Shown here: positions 21,295-32,621 of the stretch, piece after piece
How the letters are laid out: the number at the start of each line of letters is the position of its first letter
Position numbering within the stretch: the stretch's first letter is position 1
Origin: Spirometra erinaceieuropaei
Taxonomy: Eukaryota; Platyhelminthes; Cestoda; Diphyllobothriidea; Diphyllobothriidae
Assembly (NCBI GenBank): GCA_902702965.1
Contig: CACRXP010000426.1
Span: forward strand, 292,723 to 356,722
Length of the DNA: 64,000 nucleotides
Direction of reading: 5' to 3'
Made by a program: the position numbers and the translations under genes
The notes under the pieces: model-generated
What the model saw: only the letters and a program-made list of their open reading frames with translations
Databases searched by the model: none
Told to the model about the DNA's origin: nothing

Positions 21295-24069
21295 TGAATC
21301 CACTGCGCCTAATTCCATTGCTATTTTCCTAACAAGGTAAGTCAGTCAACAGGCGCACGGGCGAGGTAATTGAGCGAGACTGCGAAATTCTTTCTCGCGG
21401 CGTGTTACAGCAGTACGCAACATAGTACAATTTACACGCTTGAATTATGATCTCGGCTCTCCTCAAGACTGAATGTCCGACCGCAAAGGCCTTATGGCAA
21501 TGTGACACTGGCATATGATCCAAACCGTCCCCACATGTGCATAGCACATGTAATTTACACCACATACGTGGCGTGCCTAGGCGGGCTGCTTTTGCCTGTC
21601 AGCCATTGTGCCCACACCCACCGGCGGTCGTCTTGACTTTGTCTTGCCATCGGTGTCTCGTAGATGAGAATAGTGTCGCAAGTTTTGTTCACCACTGACT
21701 TATTCGCGCGCAGTCTACCGCTGCTCGACCCACCTCGTGGGGCAGCGGTGGAGGTTGTTACCTGCAGCAGTTGGGCTGTCGTGTGCGTGGGAAATACGGT
21801 CTCTGCCGGCTTCGCTGAGAGTCGCGGTTTCCATCGTTTCAGGTCAGATAACGCGCTTTCGGGTGTTCACTTGTATGAACGTTTTTTGTTCTGCCTGAAA
21901 CACCTCAGCTCTTGGCGTTTCTGGCATTCGAGGGTCCTCTTCTTGTGGGGTGGGTAGGGGCGGGGGAATTTCGCTAACAGAAACTATGCGCCGCACCACG
22001 AAAATTAAATCAAAAAAAGGAATATCGAGAGACTCATTCCACAACTAGGTGAAGAGTGCTGTATGGATTCTGTGGATTGATAGATCAAACAGTTAGAAGC
22101 CAAGCAACCTCCCATCATAACCGAACTTGGCGGTTTCATGCTTACCTGCACCGAAACTCATGCCACCCATGCTGAGTTAGTAGCTGTTTTTGATGATCTG
22201 CTAAAACTACCTGCTTTCTTTTGAGTAAGGAGGAATTTCCGGAAGAAAGTACAGCTCTGAAATACGCAAAATCTTTTTATCTGAAGGGATGAATTTGAAT
22301 GAAGCCACTGCAGCTCTATCTTGTCCACAAAACTGCCGATGTACCTACGATCTCACAAATTTTTTTCAGAATACTCCGACTATCCTGGAGACGCGCGCCC
22401 ACGTTGACCTTGTAAAAGGGCTTGGCGACGGCTGCTTGGTTGGTCTATCGGTGGTTTGACCCCAACCTGCGTACGTCTCGCAATAGTCGAACTCATGTCA
22501 GTGCCAACAGTCAGCCGTTTATGCAGCTTGACTGGATAAAAGCAGTACTGTCAACAGGCTCTACGCTTCCGGAGATTTGATAGCGTGGAAGTATTGTGGG
22601 CGGCAGTTGTCTAACACCCCTCGTAAAATACTAGGTGCCTTAGGATATGATACCTACCAATTTCTCTCGCTTGAGTACTGGGCAACCCTCATTTCGTTAG
22701 AGATCAGAACCATACATAACAGTCTTTTTTGGAAATGGCACAATGAAGCCTAGTCTCTAATGAACTGTGGTTTACTGACAAGGGCGGGGATGACTGGAAA
22801 TGACCTTGAAACGTATTTTCGCAGGCGTCGTCCAATTATATCCCAGTTGCAGCCTAGGAATAACTAAACATTAGAGATGGGCGAGCTACCTGGGAGTGAA
22901 ATGACGCACAATGTTCGAAGACTCAGACGATACCCATCTAGTCACGGTAGGTTGGTCGAATAATTTAAGTAAACAGCACACCTTTAGTGACCAATCAGAC
23001 CCCAAAAGTCCAGATCAGCGAGAAAGGCAGCATCCAGACTGAAAATAAGGGTAGAAATGATGACTTCAGGGGGTTCCTCAATACAGGGCATGTGTTAGCT
23101 ATGTCGTCTGACCTCGATAATTATGGTACGGTTAATCACATATGCTCTTGTGCGGAAGATTCTTTCAACAGTACATATCGCGAGCCGAAGTTCACCAAAA
23201 CTGTATTTTATTGAAATGAGATAAGGCACCTGGTCGAGCGTTTCTGCCGATAGAATCTCTCTGTTCAACACGGCAAACAGTCGTAACGTCATGCGGCAGA
23301 AGCTATATCACAGGTTTTCCCCCAACTAACGTCTCACGCTTCGATCGGGGATTTCTTATTTGAAAAGGTCGAGCCGTACTGATGATCGGTACTAGTCGCA
23401 GAGTAATTTTTTGCCCCCGTCCCCTACGTACTACGAAATCTTAATCCGGCTTTGGTCCATTCTCCTCAATCTTTTCTGATGAAAGTTCACCTTACTCAGG
23501 CATTTCTGGTACTCAGTCGTCTGGAAAGTGGTGCTCTCCGACTTGGCTATCATTGCTAGGCGTCCTCATGCCACTAGTTCGTATGGTTCACATTGCATAG
23601 ACTGAGCCTCTAGCGCCTTGAATTATGGGGTTAGTTACTTAAGTGGACAACTGCTCAGGCACGCCGCCGCCACTGCCGAAGACCATCCCGGCGTTCACAT
23701 CCACGGGCGTTGGGATTAGCGCCTACTCACTGTTGCTCTCCTTGTCGCCGCAGGTCCTCCGCAGCTCTCGCTGATTGGTAGAGCGGTATCGTGACCCTAA
23801 CCCTCCTCTAACCCGCGCTGGTCAAACACTTCGGCCAGCGTTCGCTGCCCTGTCAACCTAGTCCTTATAGCTTGCTAACAATCAGTGAATGGGTTCATTC
23901 GGTAGGTATAATAGTCAGTCAGCCATTGTCAGTGAATTTGAGGGAAGCAGGCTTACGCCTTTGAGCTCCCTATTTGTACATAAGAAATCAAGAAAATAAG
24001 CAAAAATGTGAAGACATTACAGTATTAAGTGAATGCAGACATTGATTCACATGGGTCACTGGTTTTATG
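21295..24069. other. Unassigned intergenic stretch
   Basis: No gene recognised. Around 21590-21660 a short GTCTTGACTTTGTCTTGCC block resembles the shared LINE 3' tail and may be a scrap of it. The rest shows no repeat with another copy here. Confidence 0.4.
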
Positions 24070-24330
24070 TTTACAAAGTCACATAGTCCGCTTGTTGCTG
24101 CAGCATATGTTTGTCAAGCCGACATTTAAATGTCTCCACAGATTGTGACATAACAATCGTTTCGGACAGGTTATTTCACGGTTCCACGACACGGTTGGAG
24201 AAAAAATAATTTCTCCCATTCAATCTACCTTGGGGCACACGTAGTTTGAGGGGGTGTCCTCGGAAGTTAGTTGAAAACAGGCCTCTCTCCGACCTTATAC
24301 ATGCCCAGCTTATGCAGGCCGATTTGTGAC
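24070..24330 (-). pseudogene. C-terminal fragment of a different non-LTR retrotransposon
   Basis: Read from 24330 down, one frame gives FSTNFRGHPLKLRVPQGRL, then NYFFSNRVVEP, a stop in place of the usual Trp, NNLSETIV and ETFKCRLDKHM. RGHxxKL, FFSxRVVxxWNxLP and TFKxRLDK are the conserved tail of CR1- or RTE-like RT proteins. It is a short scrap with at least one stop, unlike the zinc-finger LINE. Confidence 0.6.
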
Positions 24331-25164
24331 TCCAATAGGCTGACGGAATCTGATTTTTTGAAAGAGAGTAAAGTAACGGTCTGATAGGGGGACGGGCGAG
24401 ACAATTCTGAGTAGCCTGGGATTATGAGTCAACATTGTTGACGTACTTGCTTCTTATCAGTAGGCGTGCTTTTATTAAGTTACATATTTCAGGGACATAT
24501 TTCACCGACGTTTTTGGTTATGTTTTTAAACTAAGATCTCGCTTAGCCTAGGAAACCTTAGTGAGGAAACCCGATGGTTTGGGATTCATACCGAATCTCC
24601 TTCAAGTCCATGAACACCGAAAGACAAAAGGCTCACTCACAAAAAACTTCTGCACTAGGGTACTTTTGGTTCAGAGCTCATTCTATGACTTACTTCAAAC
24701 ACTGTAACCGTGCCTGTTCACGCAGACGTACGGTGAACCAAGCAAGCAATGAAATTTCTAAACAAAAATTGAGAAAGTCTCCTGACTGTGAGTGCGAGGC
24801 TGGCATCGCCTAACACAACAATCGACATTACATTCTAAAGAGTTCTCTGTCTTTTCGGGTCCATCGCTTTCTTCAAACAATAGGTATTTGTGTTGAGGTA
24901 GGTGGATAGGACAACCTTAGTCTAGAGACGCGGTGACTGTTCTGCCCTGTCAACACAAGATTTCTTTTTGTTCAGTAAAAATGCTCGAGTATTAAATTGT
25001 GAAGTCGAGACCTTCAGCACCGACCAGTCCTGTATGAGTATCTTACAAGTGACAGAGGCCGAAAACAATTTTTCCAGTACTTTTCAGTACGGTCGAAGGT
25101 TGGGCATTTCCACTGAGATCAAACAAGCGTATGCTCCTAAATAGAGGATATCATACAGTCTTGA
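24331..25164. other. Unassigned intergenic stretch
   Basis: A 79-codon frame at 24574-24813 (+) has no recognisable motif. Confidence 0.4.
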
Positions 25165-25325
25165 GGGTATCATACAATCGAGTCTGCTTTCGTCTCTGAT
25201 GATGGGTTCGAGCAGGAATCCGAAACGTCGGGCTAATAAAGCTCTTGTCCCAGCGATCGTGCCTCTTTCTTCGAGAGTACTTCCTGGGACATGTCTCTTC
25301 GCTTCTATTGACATCATACAATTTT
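25165..25325 (+). mobile_element. Isolated PLE-A terminal repeat
   Basis: It comprises the hammerhead-like motif, the PLE-A tail (TTGTCCCAGCGATCGTG) and then, in reverse, the sequence that opens the PLE-A post-RT linker (complement of AATAGARGCGAAGA). The join of a 3' end to an inverted 5' part suggests a rearranged pseudo-LTR with no body left. Confidence 0.6.
25190..25236 (+). ncRNA. Hammerhead-ribozyme-like motif
   Basis: CTGATGA (25196-25202), extra T, stem II GGGTTC (25204-25209) with GAATCC (25216-25221), GAAA (25222-25225), CGTC (25226-25229). Stem I pairs GTCT with GGGC through two G-U pairs. The core is intact and stem II differs from 13190 at compensated or wobble positions. Confidence 0.55.
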
Positions 25326-25334
25326 AGTTTAAAC

Positions 25335-25489
25335 ATTTGGTCGAATCTTATTTTGTTGCCGTACCTGCAGTAGACATGCCCCAGCCTAACCCTTGACCTC
25401 AACCCCTAAACCATAACCTTCAACACTAACCCTAACCCCAACCCTAACCCCTGGCAGGTACGACTCAAAAATAAGACCATGTCAAATAC
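25335..25489. mobile_element. Small TIR element with telomere-like core (T4)
   Basis: The ends are inverted over about 35 bp: ATTTGGTCGAATCTTATTTT and TTGCCGTACCTGC on the left, against the complement of the right end (ATTTGACATGGTCTTATTTT, GTCGTACCTGCC). The ~80-bp interior (25384-25450) is degenerate CCCTAA repeats. The TIRs differ from T1-T3, so it is a separate family with the same kind of core. Confidence 0.6.
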
Positions 25490-26225
25490 TTACAATCAAG
25501 AGCATACTCTCGAGTTTGTTAGCATGCTTTACTTTGTTGTCATTCGATCTAGAATCACAAAAAGGGCACGCATCCTGAAAAGCTATCCAAGCAGTGCAAC
25601 TTAAGTGTCCTACCGAAGAGTTGTAGGCAGCCAGTCACAGGGACATCCGGGTGTGCTTGTCTGACAGTCAAAGTCCCCAATAAGAAACGGAACTCCTAGA
25701 ATGTATGCGTCGCACTGATGGGGTTTGCATGTCACAACAACTAAAGTCATCAACACGCTCTAACCCCTACGACCCTCAGATCAGGTTCCGACTACAAGGA
25801 GAATGCGTATCAGTAGAAGGATAATTGTATTCGCTGTAAAATGGAGGAAGAATATGCATGCGTTTATAACAAGTTGGTAGCCGGGCGCTAAGAGGGCGTT
25901 CCTATACCGCTGGCGCTGGCGTCTGTGTTCTCAATAAGAGCGTTTCCAATTCCGTCTCAAACTTGTTTGTCAAATTATAATGGCCGTGACTGCAGCGACA
26001 TCATGCAGAACTTCGTGGTGCCAGGAACTGTCCGAACCCGATGAGCACAGTCATACATATCCTCACGTTATCAACCAACAACCCCAACTCGGATTCTGTG
26101 TGATATCAACTGCTACCCATAAACATGGTGTGTCCCACAACCAGAGATCAGGGAGACAAACTGGACGGATAGGCCTTAGCTCAGGAAAATGCAGACAACG
26201 ACCTTTTTAGCTTGCCAGAACAAAA
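25490..26225. other. Unassigned intergenic stretch
   Basis: No recognisable gene or repeat. Confidence 0.4.
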
Positions 26226-26229
26226 TAAT

Positions 26230-26835
26230 GACCGGGTAGGGATAACTTTTACTGCTGCCAACTGGACATCCAGTCACGTGTGTGGTTTGTGTAGGCCAGA
26301 CGCGTGTCAAGGCCTAGGTGCAGCTCGGGAGCTCTGTGCGAATCCGCCATGATGCAACCGGTTTTGACGCACGAAAGACATGCTGTGCCTAAAACGGGCC
26401 AGCCGCTAGACCAAGATGGGACCACATCGGATTCTGGCAGGCGTTATTGGGAATGCGCACGCATAAAAAATGCCGGTCTCGGGCGTGCGTCGGAACTTCC
26501 AGATGCAGACCCGCGTGGCGTCATTTAGGATTCGAATTGCTTCCGGCTTTTTTCTTGTGTAAAATCTCGGTCACTTGTGAACCATGGCGTGGGATGGTAC
26601 GTCTAAGTGTGAGTTTTTGCCCTGCCAGCCACCTGCACCCCCTTCCGCCTTCGGCCTTCTTGACTCTGTCATGCACCGGGCTCAGGTGAGGGAAGAGAAC
26701 GGGGTGCGGGAGATGCTGCGCAAGTCTATCGTCATTATAAACGAACTCACACGCAAGTCATCGTCTCTGCTCACTGTTTTGTGTGCAACACGGTGGGCAT
26801 AGTCGGAAACGACGGTCGAACTCTCGAGGTCAAAC
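26230..26835 (+). mobile_element. Repeat sharing the LINE 3' tail (copy A)
   Basis: The last ~290 bp match the 3' end of the zinc-finger LINE (AAAATCTCGGTCACTTGTGA, CTTCTTGACTCTGTC, GAGATGCTGCGCAAGTCTA, CGGTGGGCATAGTCGGAAAC). The part before it is not LINE UTR but resembles the head of the copy at 53.7-53.9 kb (GGCAGGCGTTATTGGGAATG). No coding frame. Either a SINE with a LINE-derived tail or a divergent LINE subfamily UTR. Confidence 0.6.
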
Positions 26836-27172
26836 AAAGTTAGTTTAAATCTGCGAAGGCCGGCACTTGATTTGTGGACAATAGGAAACAGCAGATGGAC
26901 AACACTACTACTAAAAATTCGAGGCGCGTTTAACCCTTTCTCGAAAGGGGTTCAACCAATTATTTTATTCTCGTGAATTGTCAGCATTATTAAACCGCTG
27001 GTAAAATGACACCAAATCGCCTTATTAAATTCTGCTAACGGGGGTGCGTACTTAAATCATGTACTATTACTTGGCGTCTCGGAGCTATGGTAACTTCTCC
27101 GACGTTGCGAATCGCGGTCCACGAAGTGCCCTCGAAGGCAACAGTCGTCATTTCGGGGCTTCTCTGGAGGCT
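26521..27172 (+). repeat. 0.65-kb direct duplication, copy A
   Basis: This block (end of copy A repeat plus ~340 bp of following sequence) recurs at 27484-28138. Shared downstream landmarks are ATTCGAGGCGCGT, TAAACCGCTGGTAAAATGACA and ATTACTTGGCGTCTCGGAGC. Differences are scattered substitutions. Confidence 0.85.
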
Positions 27173-27483
27173 TGTCGGAAGTCGTGTGGTCGACAAGATA
27201 AAGATTCCCAATCAAAAGTCAGGGAAGACGGTTTGAGTTGGACAACCTTTACTGCCTGAGGAAGTGCGTACACAAGGGCTCTGTAGGCACTTGCCGCGAG
27301 CGCGCTCCAAGCAAGCTTTGTCTGTGTCCGCCTTCGAGGTGTTGTCAGCGCGTGTGTGCGCCTCTCGTTGTCTCCACGTCCGCCGGCCAATCAGAGTGGG
27401 GACAGCGCTGATTGGCTTCGAGCACTCGCGCGTCCCAACAGCGTATCGACACGGAGTGTGAGGCGGACAGGGCGGCAGCGTCA
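27173..27483 (-). mobile_element. Solo LTR of a Gypsy-like retrotransposon
   Basis: On the - strand this 311-bp segment aligns with the 3' LTR at 58530-58858: CTGTCCGCCTCACACTCC, GGGACGCGCGAGTGCTCGA, CCAATCAGCGCTG, ACTTCCTCAGGCAGTAAAGG and TTGTCCAACTC occur in the same order. It starts TGACGCTG and ends CTTCCGACA. No internal sequence adjoins it. It sits exactly between the two copies of a direct duplication, so no simple target duplication is visible. Confidence 0.75.
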
Positions 27484-28138
27484 GTTGGGATTCGAGCTGC
27501 CCCCAGCTTTTTTCTTGTGTAAAATCCTGGTCAGTTGTGAGTTGTGGACCAGGGAGTCGGATGGTACGTCTAGGTGCGGGTTTTTGCCCTGCCAGCCACC
27601 TGCACCCCCTTCCGCCTTCGGTCTTCTTGACTCTGTCATGCACCCGGCTCAGGTGAGGGAAGAGGAGGCGGTGCGGGAGATGCTACACAAGTCTGTCGTC
27701 ATTATAAACGAATTCAAGCGTAAGTCACCGTCTCTATTCACTGTCTTGTGAAGAACAAGGTGGGCATCGTCGGAAACCACGGTTGAACTCTCGAGGTCAA
27801 ACAAAGTTTGTTTTAATCTGCGAAGCCCGGCACTTGGTTTGCGGACACTGGCAAACAGCAAATGGACAAAATTACTACTAAAAATTCGAGGCGCGTCTAA
27901 CCTTTTCTCGAAAGGAGTTCAACCAATTATTTTATTCTTGTGAATTGTCCGCATTATTAAACCGCTGGTAAAATGACACCATGTCGCCTTATTAAACTCT
28001 GCTAACGGGGGTGCGTACTTAAATCATGCACTATTACTTGGCGTCTCGGAGCTATGGTAACTTCTCCGACGTTGGGAATCGAGGTCCACGGAGTGCCCTG
28101 GAAGGCAACAGTCGTCATTTTGGGGCTTCTCTGGAGGC
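27484..28138 (+). repeat. 0.65-kb direct duplication, copy B (with LINE-type 3' tail)
   Basis: Copy of 26521-27172. It contains the second LINE-type tail (27525-27800, ending CATCGTCGGAAACCACGG) and the same ~340-bp downstream sequence. The period of about 965 bp includes the LTR. Confidence 0.85.
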
Positions 28139-29699
28139 CTACGCCAGTTGTTCCCTCTTGATCACACACACAAGAACAATGCGGCTAAAAGAGGACTACT
28201 TATCGAGCTGCGTACCAAATCCAGGTCACACAGCCCGCATAATCTTAGTAAGATCGGTGTGACTAGGGTGATAACCTTCTTCGGTTGTTCATTGGCTCAT
28301 GCCTAACCAACCTTTACGGTCATACACCTAGGTATACACCTGCTGTTCGCTGTTGTTCATTGGCCGCCTAATCAACTTTTTAGGACGACTTCGCCGTTAT
28401 TGCGTCCATGCGCCCGCTGTTCGCGTAGATGTCGACTTCGCGTGTGTCCTTCCAATCGAGACGGAAAATGAGACACGTAAGTTAGGCGGCTCGACTGTGC
28501 TGCCTGCAGCACGAGCAGAAAAGAGCAGATAAAGTGGCTGCAGAAGCACAGTTTTATGCATTTGTGTATACCTTTTCATGTTTACAGAGACTGTGCTTCA
28601 CTTTCAAGCTGTCATTTTAGAACTTTAGAGGTGCCGTAATTAAATTTCCCCGCGCCCATATGGGTAACAGCAAGAAGAGCTGATTTTTAAGTAAAACATA
28701 TACTGCCATCGACTGATGACCATTTACAGGACGAAAATAGGCATTGCAGTATTCTCCAGAGTTCCGTGTCCAGGGGCTAATAGGACTGTTGCACATTGTC
28801 GGGATCTCTTGCCAACAAAAATTAGTTATATTGTAATGCTCTTTCCTGGATTAATAACCCCAATTGTTGGCGCTCCCAGGGTTAGAACCAGCGTCCAGTG
28901 AGTCATAAGACAATTTGGTTTGTCTATCAATCTCCCTGAGAGACCGGGTTCGTTCTCCACTGGCCTCGTGGCATTCTCACCTATCTGAGACTTGAGCCGT
29001 CCTTACTGTAGCCCCGTGCGTGCAGCGGGGGCCATGTTGTGTGTGGCGCGGGCAGACGGACCGTGTGGCTTTCACGACCACTGCATCGGCGCTCAGTTCA
29101 GGTCGTGTGTTACACTTCTCTTGACGTGCGGCAAGTGCCTCGTCGTAAAATAAATCCCGAGCAAGTCACCCCGTTGTGCGACGAAGTCTGTGATTTGGTT
29201 TTAAACGGCCATCCAGCGCCTCCCACAAATATGTGTGGGTGACTACTTTTATTTGGAATTGTGTAGATACTAAGGCGGGGTGCCGACCGTGGAAGTTAGC
29301 TTTTGCACGCTAGAGCAGGAGACGTGTAGCTTGAACGAGGGTTCATAGGACCGACTAAAAACTCCAACCGTATCAATAAACCAGTAAAAACGTCTTCCGT
29401 TAATATGACCTACCATGTCGTCGTTTGGAGGCTTAAATCAAATTGAGAAATTGGCCGAACAAGAATTAGGCTATTTGACTTGCCTTAGACTTAGCTGTAT
29501 AAATTACTATCCTGTTCGCACTCTCAAACCATAAACATAAACCAGGATCTAGTACACCCACCCCGGGTAATTGCTAAAACACTGCTACCTCTCGCGCGTG
29601 TGAGCGCGCGGCTTGCCCGCCCATACCAGGGGCAGTCTGATTTTTTGGCCAATCACAGCTATCCAAACTGGCCAATCAACTTCCAGCCGGACTCAGACA
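28139..29699. other. Mostly unassigned stretch
   Basis: At 29028-29090 a GTGTGGCGCGGGCAGACGG block faintly resembles the LINE 3' UTR near 20585. GGCCAATCA motifs near 29650-29690 recall the LTRs elsewhere. Neither is strong enough to call. Confidence 0.35.
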
Positions 29700-29890
29700 T
29701 ACCTTTTTACAAGGCGCTCCGACGCCTGTTGCTCGGTTGTTAGAGACGTTGGACTTCTAGCCAGCAGGTCGCGGGATAGAGCCCCAGGAGTTGGGTAGGG
29801 CTGGCTGACGATAGCTTATAAACCAGAAATGGCCATTCCAGTCTCCTTTGTCTTTCTTGGTAATGCCACTCTGCCAGTAAAAAGAGAATG
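29700..29890 (+). mobile_element. tRNA-derived SINE
   Basis: The head (GGTTGTTAGAGACGTTGGAC, TTCTAGCCAGCAGGTCGCGG) has tRNA-like D and anticodon arms with decayed A and B boxes. The body GGCTGGCTGACGAT, AAACCAGAAATGGCCATTCC and AGTCTCCTTTGTCTTTCTTG is shared with the SINE pair at 37.4-37.6 kb. Transcription would be by Pol III. Non-coding. Confidence 0.65.
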
Positions 29891-31479
29891 CTGAGTAGTC
29901 TCTCGCGTCGAAGACGTGCCTGCAATATTTCAGAGGAAGAGTTGCGGACGCAGTTCTACCAATCGGTCACATCTAATAACAGGCTTCTTTGCTCTGCGTA
30001 TTCCCTGTTGCCTATATGTCATTTGAAAAATGCCTGATTTTTGCACATACGCTTTGTGTCATGTGCCTGCCGCACTGTCTTTGGTCGTTTGTTCATTGTG
30101 ATGTCGACGTTGTGCCGCAAACGCTTTTTTTTACCAAGGACAACTCAAACCTTCGAATTACATACACAAGCCTACAACTGCATGCAATTGACATGTGATC
30201 GACTTGGACTTCAAATGCACACGGGCATTTGTTCCGACTAAAACAAGCACGTGCCCTGCAACCGAATTTCGCCAGCACTACCACACAACTGTGGACAACT
30301 CGATGTTAGATCAGCTGTGGTCGTAGAAAAAGGTAGACTCGTGTGATCCAAGAGATTTCCGGATTTAGGAGAAAAACAATCTCACTGGCTGCAAATAAAT
30401 GACTGCCACGGCATGGATGGGAGTGGGACTATATGCCGACTAATCAGTCTAACAACTGGGGAAGTATGAGTCTTATCTAAGCTCGGTTACACTGACCGAC
30501 AAATATGCGAGCGCACCTACGTGGTTTTGGGTTTGTGGGGACCAATATCTGGCTAAGTAGTCACCGCCGATGCATATTGGCGATGAGAAATCAATGAGAT
30601 ACAGTTACGTGGCGAGTGCTTAAAAGGTGAAAAATCTTCGTACGTGATTCCAACCTCTTATTGAGTGATAGCAACCTCCGCGTTCTTTCAGAGTAGCCGA
30701 TCAAGTACGGGTGAGAATTTACGCGTAAGAAGATTCAGGTACCAGACAAAATGCCCTGCGACTTGTTGCCTAAACCTCTGACTTTTGGAAATGCCAGAAG
30801 TTCCTGAGGAACACATGACCGGCATAAATGGCTCAGTCAGTCAGTTTTTACGCAAATTTTGCTGAGAGGGAAACAGCCTGCTGAACCAGTTTGATGGAAA
30901 TTGAATTGCTGCGTCTCCCAAGATAAGTTGCCAAACATTATCCCACGTGATCGCAGTTGGAGGCCAATCTTCTTGCAATTATTTGTGGTGCAATGCCTTG
31001 AAATCTTTATGTTCAGCCGGTATTTGAGAGCTGCAGCCGAAATGAAATCTGACTTCCTGATCACTTCAGGCTGAATGCGAATAAAGACAGCAAATACATT
31101 TCATGCGCAAAGGGCCTGCCCGGACATGAGAGTTCTTTAAAGCACACTTTTCTGACGACTGCAGAGGCCGGCCTTGATTTTCACTTGGTTTAGGTCCCAG
31201 CGAAAAATTAAGAACTCCCGGCGACAGAGGAGCCTGCGTCTTAGAAAAGGGGTGCACCTGGTGTTGGTCATGCGGTACTGCACTTTCATGAAACCGTCCA
31301 TATTTTGGCTCAGACCCATCTGCGCTTCTCATGTGTACGCACCTCAGCGGCTGCGCGGTTCTGTGGCCTTTCCTGTCGTCACCATGATGTCCCACCTGGT
31401 TCAGGCTCTAGATCAATTAGTTGATTGGTAGAACAGTGGGGTTGGCTAAGCAGTGGCCATTACCACCTCCATGCACCCA
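29891..31479. other. Unassigned intergenic stretch
   Basis: No gene recognised. Open frames of 70-110 codons occur on both strands around 31066-31431 without motifs. 31415-31460 has a weak tRNA-like look only. Confidence 0.4.
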
Positions 31480-32615
31480 GGTACCCAATGAAGTTACCCT
31501 TTCGGTTCCTTCTGAACTACTAATTTCGTCGGTGGGTGCTACTATACTCTAAGCACATACAAGGACAGCTCTTCTTTTGATGGAACAGCGAGCTCGTCCA
31601 GTATGATGCATTGACGCCGTCTATAACGCAACAGTTCGACCGCCGTTGCCGACGATGTCCACCGTGCGCTCCACAACAAGGTGCAGCAGACACGATTACT
31701 TGCGCGTGAATTAGTTTATAGTGATTGTAGACTTGCTTACTATCTGCCGCAGTCTGTCCTCCCTTCCTGGACCCGGTGTCAAGACAGAGTTAAGAATACC
31801 GGAAGCGGGGGGAGCGCAGGTGAATAGCACGTCTGAGCCCGCACCTTAGCGTTCCACTCCACATCCCTTGGCCTACACAGCAAATGACCAGTTTTTTTGG
31901 CCATCAACAACAACAACACACCAACAGGAGTCAGAAGAACGAGGATGATGACTGGACAGCAACGCCCGCCACCTGTATATCCAACGGGGGCGTACGCGCA
32001 TCTACTGGCAGGGAACCAACTGTCAGCGCATTCCAGGTCGCGAGGGCTATGGTTTGCTGATACTGACATATCACACGCTTTCAGACCTTTTGCGCAAGCA
32101 ATAAAACTACAATTACAAAGAGGTAAAGAGATGGTCTATAATCTTTTCAGAGAGACGCAGGTGGCCTTCAGGGAGTGTGCAAATAGAAATCAGCAAAACG
32201 TATCAAATAATAGCAGGTAGATAGGTAAATGGACTTTCCGTTTTCACGATCGGCCAACGAGCGTTCATGGCCGATCCTAAGCGACCCTCGACAAATCAGC
32301 GGAGGGTATTTATTAAATATAAGATTTAAACCATCCAGGGGAGGCATTCAACGCCCTTAAGAAAGTCGAATTAACACGATTGGAACAAACTGCTGAGACT
32401 ACTCACCATTCCACAGCGCTGATCGGAAGTCAGAGAGAGAAAGTTGGTTGAACAACATTTGCTGATTTGGAGTGCTCAAGCGGTCGGGAGTGAACATTGT
32501 CAGGGTATGCTGCTTGCGTCGGCCAAGGGCACGCTGACGTCAGAATACTGATTTCACAATCAGGGAGTAGTCTGGAAAATGGCTGCACACGAACGCATCT
32601 ACTGCTTTTTATCAT
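31480..32615. repeat. Tandem duplication, unit 1 (X, tail repeat, Y)
   Basis: The unit holds block X (31495-31625, TTCCTTCTGAACTACTAATT and on), a - strand repeat with the LINE-type 3' tail and head (about 31630-32100) and block Y (32101-32615). X and Y recur at 32968-33088 and 33091-33600, where they are contiguous. In unit 1 the tail repeat is therefore inserted between X and Y. GCAA occurs on both sides (ACGCAA near 31630 and GCGCAA near 32093), a possible short target duplication. Confidence 0.7.
31630..32092 (-). mobile_element. Repeat sharing the LINE 3' tail, complete (copy F)
   Basis: On the - strand the head includes TGCGCTGACAGTTGGTTCCC and CAGGTGGCGGGCGTTGC, a (GTT)n-like stretch, then AAAACTGGTCATTTGCTGTG and the ~290-bp LINE-type tail ending CGACGATGTCC complement. 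The same head occurs at 32.8, 38.25, 52.95 and 57.0 kb. No coding frame. Confidence 0.65.
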
Positions 32616-32621
32616 CCCCAC

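Noticed and set aside
31415..31460. tRNA-like segment
   Set aside because: Only a D-arm-like string; no B box at the right distance.
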